A program made the translations under genes and the position numbers. The notes beneath the pieces are model-generated. The model ran no database searches. It saw nothing but the letters and a program-made list of their open reading frames with translations, and was not told where the DNA came from. Of a DNA stretch of 64,000 nt, positions 58,444 to 64,000 are shown piece after piece (positions within the stretch are counted from its first letter, which is position 1; each line of letters opens with the position of its first letter). This DNA is from Macrotrachela quadricornifera (lineage: Eukaryota > Rotifera > Eurotatoria > Philodinida > Philodinidae), in assembly GCA_022393335.1 (NCBI GenBank), contig JAJEKB010021819.1, positions 24,635 through 88,634 on the forward strand. Direction: 5' to 3'.

Positions 58444-61081
58444 CATACAATCCTTGCAGTTTCTAAATAGAAATCTCAAAAATAGTTCAGAAAGCCTTAA
58501 ATCGTTTTCAAGAGATGTGAATTGACTTAAGTGACTGGCAAATATCAGAATTTTGCCTTTATTAGACTTTGTCTCTTAACTTCTTAACGATATGTTGAAA
58601 TTCAATTTGAATTTTTCATTAAGAAATAAAATGAAGCGTCAAGACTTTTACTATAATGACTGAAATAGAAATGATCGACGGACAAGAAGGTAACACAGAT
58701 AGAATGAGGTAATCGAGAAGATTCCTCATCCAATGTGTAAGATTTTTGACAATATTGAACTCTAAAATGCTTCGTTTTTTGAGAAAATTCAAAATTAAAT
58801 CATAACTTAACAAAAGAAAGCCCCAAATGAATGGAAATATTTTTCGCTTTGCGATACTTGAAAATTACGCAGACATACTTCACCTATAAGTGAGTAACTC
58901 TTTTATTCAACACACTGATTCCGCTTCTGCTTGCATTAGCTTTAGTTGTAGTAGTTCTTAACGTAGCCATCCACTTTTGGAAGCAAAAGTGCGTAACAAA
59001 TTTTTATGAAGTGTGTATAGGAAAGCATTTATTTTCAAATAAGTGGTAGAATGAAGCGGAATCATCAAGATATCAACTAAAGCATTGTGATTCAGAGAAA
59101 ATCAATATTTGCGTCGCTACAATCGATAAAACAGATTTTACTTCTTTTAATTTTTTTTTCTGTTCGTCAAGATCGTTACTTTCAAAGAAATTTCTACAAG
59201 CATAGCTATCTTCGATAAGGAAAGTTTAAGGTAAAGTTTCTTTCATGCGCAAAAATGTCTTTTTTTGAGCAGATTTCGAATATTACATATGTTTTCTAGG
59301 AGTTTGTAAGAAAGTTCTGATGTGGAAAGAAATAATCTGAATCCTGAACCGTTTTACTAACGTATCCGGAATTCTACCTATTTGCACGAAAACTAATTGG
59401 AAGTGACATCATTTTTGCACATCATTCGACCGATAAAACATTTCTCGAACTCTAACGCAGGAATTTTCCATCCTCTCGTACCAACCTGATATAACAAAGT
59501 ATACAACATTTAATCACTATAATGAGTGTCCTTTTTAATTGAACATCTTCGGTTGGTTTACTGAAGAGATTTTTGGGGGAAAAACACTTTATTTCTCGTT
59601 TTATTTTCGGGAGAAACCCAATATTTTCAGCCATTTTTTGCAAGAGAAAAGGTCAATATAAAGTGTTTCACAGAATGATTTTTTTTTGTGAGTAGTATTT
59701 TACAGCATTACTCAGCATTGTTAGATAACCTATGCATCTAGAAAGCAACTCTAACTTAGTTCCTTAACACAGCTGAAATTGTCTATTTAAGTTTTATTGA
59801 TACCAAAATATTATCGTAGTTGCATGATGCTAGTACTTAGAACAACGTTGACAATAGAAATGATTTTATTAAAAATATTTTCCTATGAAAGCGTGAATTT
59901 GGATATTGGGCTTCTATGAAAATTAGCTAAAATTACTATATATGAGTGAATCAGAAATTTCAAGAAAAACCATGAATTTAAATCGATAGTAGCTTGTAAA
60001 ATTTGACTCATTCCACATAATATGAATCTCCATCGAAAGGATGAGAAAGTGTTGGTCAATATTACGAGCTGAGATTTTCAATACGATTGAAGTTTTGTCA
60101 ATAGGAAACTTTCCGAATCAAATCTCTTGACCATTAATTCCATGAAAATCTTTAAAAAAGAGCAAAATAAGCAAGTTTTAGTATCCAAAAAAATTTTAAA
60201 AATTGCCAAAAAACTGGTGAAGAGCGACTAGTCCGGTTCCAAATCTATCCTATATCTGTTCATTTAAATACAAATATATCTTACACGATGTTCAGCTTTT
60301 TCAGATTCCATTTCACATAAAAAAATCAAATATCAGAATTGTGAATTTCCTTCAACCCACTAAGCATGAAATTTTTACAATTGAAGCTATTTGAGTAATT
60401 TCAGATCGAAATTCTGCAACTAAGGATGGCACTTTGTTTTTTACTTTACTCGTTGAACTTTATACAGAGGCGCCGTTGCATAATATTCAAATCTAACTAT
60501 CGGGTTTGTCTATGATTTTAATGGTTGAATAGAAAGAAAGAGTGCACTCTAGAGAACTCTTGTCGCCTGGTAAACCAAAAAATTAGTTTCTGAGTTTCGG
60601 AAACCAACTACGATTTCTGAATCAATCCCACAAACTCTTAAAAGGTTTTTTCGAGATGGAAAATAGGTTTCAAACTTTCGGAAACTAGTCGCTTTTTTTG
60701 AAAACCCTTTAAGATTTTTTTTAACATTCAGTTTATTGTTCCATAAAAGGTTAACAAGTGACAAGCGCATAACTAGAACATCCCCAAAATGGTTTAGAAG
60801 GAAGAGAGAGAGAGGTGGACACTAAGAAAACAAAAAAAAAGAATAGAGAGAGAACCGAAAAGAAAGAAGCGAAGAAAAAAAATAAGAAAAAGATAGAAAG
60901 GAGAAAAAGAAAAAAAGAGGAGAAAAACCACATTAGTGAAACCATTACATCGTTTTCACTTCACATTCCAGTGTTTCCAATCAACATAACCATATTTTTT
61001 ACTTATAACAACAGTGAAAGAGAAAAACTAAAAAACATACGAGGTATAAGATTTTCTTTTTTTGTTTCTTCACACCAGTAT
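58444..61081. other. Intergenic; purine-rich tract near 60.8-60.9 kb
   Basis: No supported gene. 60800-60930 is a long GA-rich tract (AAGAAAAAGA-type); the Lys/Glu and Phe frames across it are low-complexity artefacts. Confidence 0.45.
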
Positions 61082-62920
61082 TTAGGGTAGTTTAGTAGAA
61101 AAGTATTTCAAGACAAAAAATTCTAGAACTGAGCTTGATATGTTAAAATATCCGTACTGTTCTTTGTGTACATCAAGAAAGGAGATCACATCTAGAAACA
61201 CAAGCTTTTCACGTTCTGCAAGTCTTACAGGGAAACAACTATTTTCCCTAAAACCCATACTTTTATAATATGTTTTGAAAGGATACTTTGCAATGAAGTA
61301 GGCCGTTATCGTTTGTCTGTATGTGTCAGCTTTAGGAGCTATATCTAAATGTTTTTGAAACTTTAACCAATATTTATATAGGTAGTCTCTCAAGGAAAAC
61401 TCTCGGCTTAATGCAAAAGTTGATATGTCATCATATCCCCAAAGGAAATATACCAATCTCAAGCCTGTTCTGAATACGTGTTCGATCTTCCCTTTTTGTT
61501 TCTCAGTAAAGTAAAAAAAAAAAGAGCCAGATGATTTGGGGAAGGGAAAAGGTTAAAAATATTTTTCTTCTTAATCTAATTTCGTTCTTAGCGATTGTAT
61601 GAAATATCTTTCTTAGATCACAGTAAGATTGTCTCACTTTTTGCAATCTCTCGTCAATAAACTTTTCTCATCCTAATTTTATACCAATATGAACGCCTAA
61701 ACATTTAAAATTGGTAACATATTTAATCGAAACTTCTTTATGTTTGATTTCAGGCTTTGAAACCTTTACTACGTTATGAACCAACATAACTTTCGTTTTC
61801 GCAACATTCACTGAGAGAAGATAGTTGTCCGAAAAACTTTCTAGTGCCTTTAAAACTGCATTAGCTTGGTGTTGTAGGTATTCGATGTTGTCCGACATAC
61901 GTTTTTCTAAAGCTTCTTTTATAATTAGGGTGAGGTCATTGGCAAAAAGATGACTTACTATTTCAGGAAAATGGAGGTGTAAAAAATGTATGTGTATTCT
62001 GAATAAAACTGCAACAAGTACACTTCTTTGAGGAGCGCCTACTAAAATAGAGAATTGTCTTAATTTTGTTTCGTCATGAGAAATTTTCATCTATCGATTC
62101 TTTAACCAGTGAAAACTCCATTTTCTCAACTCAGTAGGCATTTCTAATTTTTCTAAGGTATGAAACAAAGCTCAGTCTTAAATCTTCAACAATTCCTAAT
62201 ATTTTCTATCTTCTCCTGTTTGAAGGCGAATTTTTCTTGTTTATAAATGTTTTCCCAATATTTAAATGTTTTATAATCATGCAGAAATCTAGTTCTTCGG
62301 AATTTTCTTTTTAACTTGTTTACTGTTCGAGCTAAATTTACTAAATGAGGTAGCCAACGAGGTCTAAAGTTTTCCACATGCTCAAAACTAGTACATCTAT
62401 CGCTCAAAGCCGCTAAAGCTGGCAAGAAGGGATGATAAAAAAAGAAAGGGATGATGATCAGAAGCTCCCTCGACCAGTCTTTCAATTTCCCAGTTCTCTT
62501 TACTTTTTCCTATACCGAAATCAATGAGAGAGTTTGACTTTTTTGAAGTAGGCTGAGAAGGATGTAAAATAACAAATCCATTTTCTAGTAGCCACTCTTT
62601 TAACTTATTTCCAGCAACGTTATTACATTCACAGTTCCATTCCTGGTTTTTTTGAATTGAAGTCTCCAAAAATAAATATCTCCTTTTCTGTATGTTTGTC
62701 AAGAAGCTCAAAGGATGGTAAGCTTCCGGGAGGCACGTATATACTAGGTATGAATATTTTTTCATTCAAAATTTCAATCTGAATTAATACGAAGTTAACT
62801 GCGTCTTCAATTAACGAGGTTCTCAGTTTTTGATAGGCTAAAATTCCAACTCCACCGAAACTGTTTGTTCTTTTGGAACTATATCATTCAAAATTTGGAA
62901 CGTGTGGAAGCTTAGATATC
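61082..62920 (-). pseudogene. Degenerate non-LTR retrotransposon (LINE) ORF2
   Basis: Read on the minus strand from about 62905: the APE-type endonuclease (GGVGILAYQ, FIPSIYVPPGSLPSFELL, IFGDFNS), a frameshift, then WNCECNNVAGNKLKEWL, NSLIDFGIG and SDHHPF. The linker to the RT follows (FRPRWLPHLVNLARTVNKLK). RT motifs 0 to A are missing: the sequence jumps to LEKLEMPTELRKWSFHWLKN, then VGAPQRSVL, and HLFANDLTLI, where the FADD box has become FAND. The thumb-like C-terminal part (RLVYFLWGYDDISTFALS, RDYLYKYWLKFQKHLD) ends at 61082. Several stops and frameshifts. Jockey/I/CR1-like in style; clade not assigned. Inactive. Confidence 0.85.
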
Positions 62921-62940
62921 TGTTTTCCTATTCCACTTAG

Positions 62941-62980
62941 CAGGGGCGGCGGAACGATTTCAGTTTAGGGGAGGCTCAAA
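62941..62980 (+). mobile_element. Possible hAT-like terminus
   Basis: CAGGGGCGGCGGAACGATTT resembles the common hAT end CAGGGGCGG. No matching right end was found before the window edge, so this is only a hint. It abuts the 5' limit of the LINE remnant. Confidence 0.35.
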
Positions 62981-63339
62981 AATTTTTCCGAATAAAAATG
63001 TAAAAACAACATTGGAAGAGATAGAGAGGTTTTCAACTGCTCCATCACAACTTTTAAAGAGATATTACTGCATCCACCCATTTATATGCTTGGAAAATGA
63101 TCAAAAGTTCTATTGCACTAGCAAAGTTTTTTAATTAATCATCAACACAAGCAAAAAAGACTTAAACCTTGACTAAAGAAAACAAAAAAGTCATATATAA
63201 TATATGTGTCAGTCAAAGTTGAGCTTTTAAGCAAAATAAAACCAAGTATTTTAACTTTCATTTCATTTAAAAGAAATTTAAAATATCTCGATTATTCATG
63301 AATTGAAAATTTGATTTTATTTTGTATCATAATGCACTC

Positions 63340-63660
63340 TTCATATCGAAACTTAGAGTTCGCTAACGATGTATACTGGTTTCAGTTAAACTATAGGAAG
63401 TTGTAGAGTTCGCCAATGTTTAGTATTCATATCGATTAGATATTGAGAAAATGTAGAGTTTAGTAGTATAGTCTATACAAAGTTGAATAAGTTTTAGGTA
63501 GATATAGAGTTCGCCAGTATTCTTCTATTGAAATCTTATCTAATTTAGGAAGATGTATAGTTCGCTACTACTCTTCTATTGAAATGTTATCTAATTTGAG
63601 AAAATGTAGAGTTCGCTAATATTTTCTCATTGAAATCTAATCTAATATCGGATTTTTTTT
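63340..63660. repeat. ~51-bp minisatellite, about six copies
   Basis: Units containing GTAGAGTTCGCTAATATTCT and TATTGAAATCTAATCTAATT recur every 48-53 bp. The last copies are the most alike. Confidence 0.8.
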
Positions 63661-64000
63661 AAAATAGCCTCCGCTGTTTTTTGAATAACTCATGCTAGGA
63701 ACAAGCTAGAGACCTGCGGTTTTCACCGATTGAAAGAGGAAGGCAGGAGATGTCTTTTTCTCTAGTATTGTATCAGGCGAAATCATTTTAAAATCAGCTA
63801 TTTCTGCAAAACATCGAAAAAATCTATAAAAATGATCTATCATTCAGATGAAATTTTTCCAGAGAGTAAGAAAAATTACTGAAAAACTACAGAGAATCCA
63901 CATTTTTCGTGCAATTGAATAGATGATTTTATGTGTTCAACCTTAGAATATGGTAAGATAATTATTCAAATTATATCTTGAACTATAGATTCGAACTTTC
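63661..64000. other. Intergenic at the window edge
   Basis: Nothing recognised. Confidence 0.4.

Noticed and set aside
60751..61090. Phe-rich and Lys/Glu-rich ORFs on opposite strands
   Set aside because: Both come from a purine-rich low-complexity tract.

Overview
The window reads as AT-rich nuclear DNA of a small invertebrate. Genes are sparse and split by short GT-AG introns, often about 50-120 nt. Between them lie many low-copy, mutually unrelated DNA transposons and miniature elements. A bdelloid rotifer (Adineta/Rotaria type) is the best guess, from the very short introns, the orphan secreted and GPI-anchored proteins, the orphan GPCRs and the TE diversity. That is inference, because no marker gene settles it. 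I saw no rRNA, tRNA, CRISPR or prokaryotic operon structure.

Layout. 0-4.5 kb: simple repeats, then a 12-exon minus-strand gene joining a secreted astacin metalloprotease, a beta-rich domain, a Thr-rich linker and a complete hedgehog-type Hint (autoprocessing) domain. 7-8.2 kb: an intronless endonuclease/exonuclease/phosphatase-fold gene with a membrane anchor. 9.4-11.2 kb: an internally deleted piggyBac element inserted beside a broken hAT transposase. 12.4-14.2 kb: a secreted two-part protein. 18.1-19.5 kb: a secreted repeat (probable beta-propeller) protein. 20-22 kb: a foldback MITE abutting a dead Tc1 element. 23.8-26.0 and 41.4-43.7 kb: two arms of a diverged inverted duplication, each carrying one copy of an unknown GPI-anchored secreted protein gene. 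Between the arms lie minisatellite arrays, a poly-C/poly-G bounded element, a hAT remnant with a nested piggyBac-like MITE, a secreted GPI-type gene, a dead GPCR, a dead Hsp70/BiP fragment and several foldback MITEs. 44-51 kb: more minisatellite, a hAT MITE with a perfect 8-bp target duplication, foldback MITEs and one apparently intact GPCR.

52.3-58.4 kb holds the most striking object. It is a complete 6.1-kb DNA transposon with long matching terminal inverted repeats and a perfect 8-bp target-site duplication. Both ends carry arrays of about 25 copies of a 10-bp motif. Two spliced genes share the same N-terminal domain: an accessory protein of 303 aa and a putative RNase-H-fold transposase of 846 aa. 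A 211-bp-arm hairpin of about 98% identity lies just after the transposase stop. I cannot place it in a named superfamily. 61-63 kb: a degenerate LINE, a hAT-like terminus and a minisatellite.

Together the sequence suggests a TE-rich accessory or possibly subtelomeric stretch. Host genes are mostly secreted or membrane proteins, and several transposons are nested or freshly inserted.
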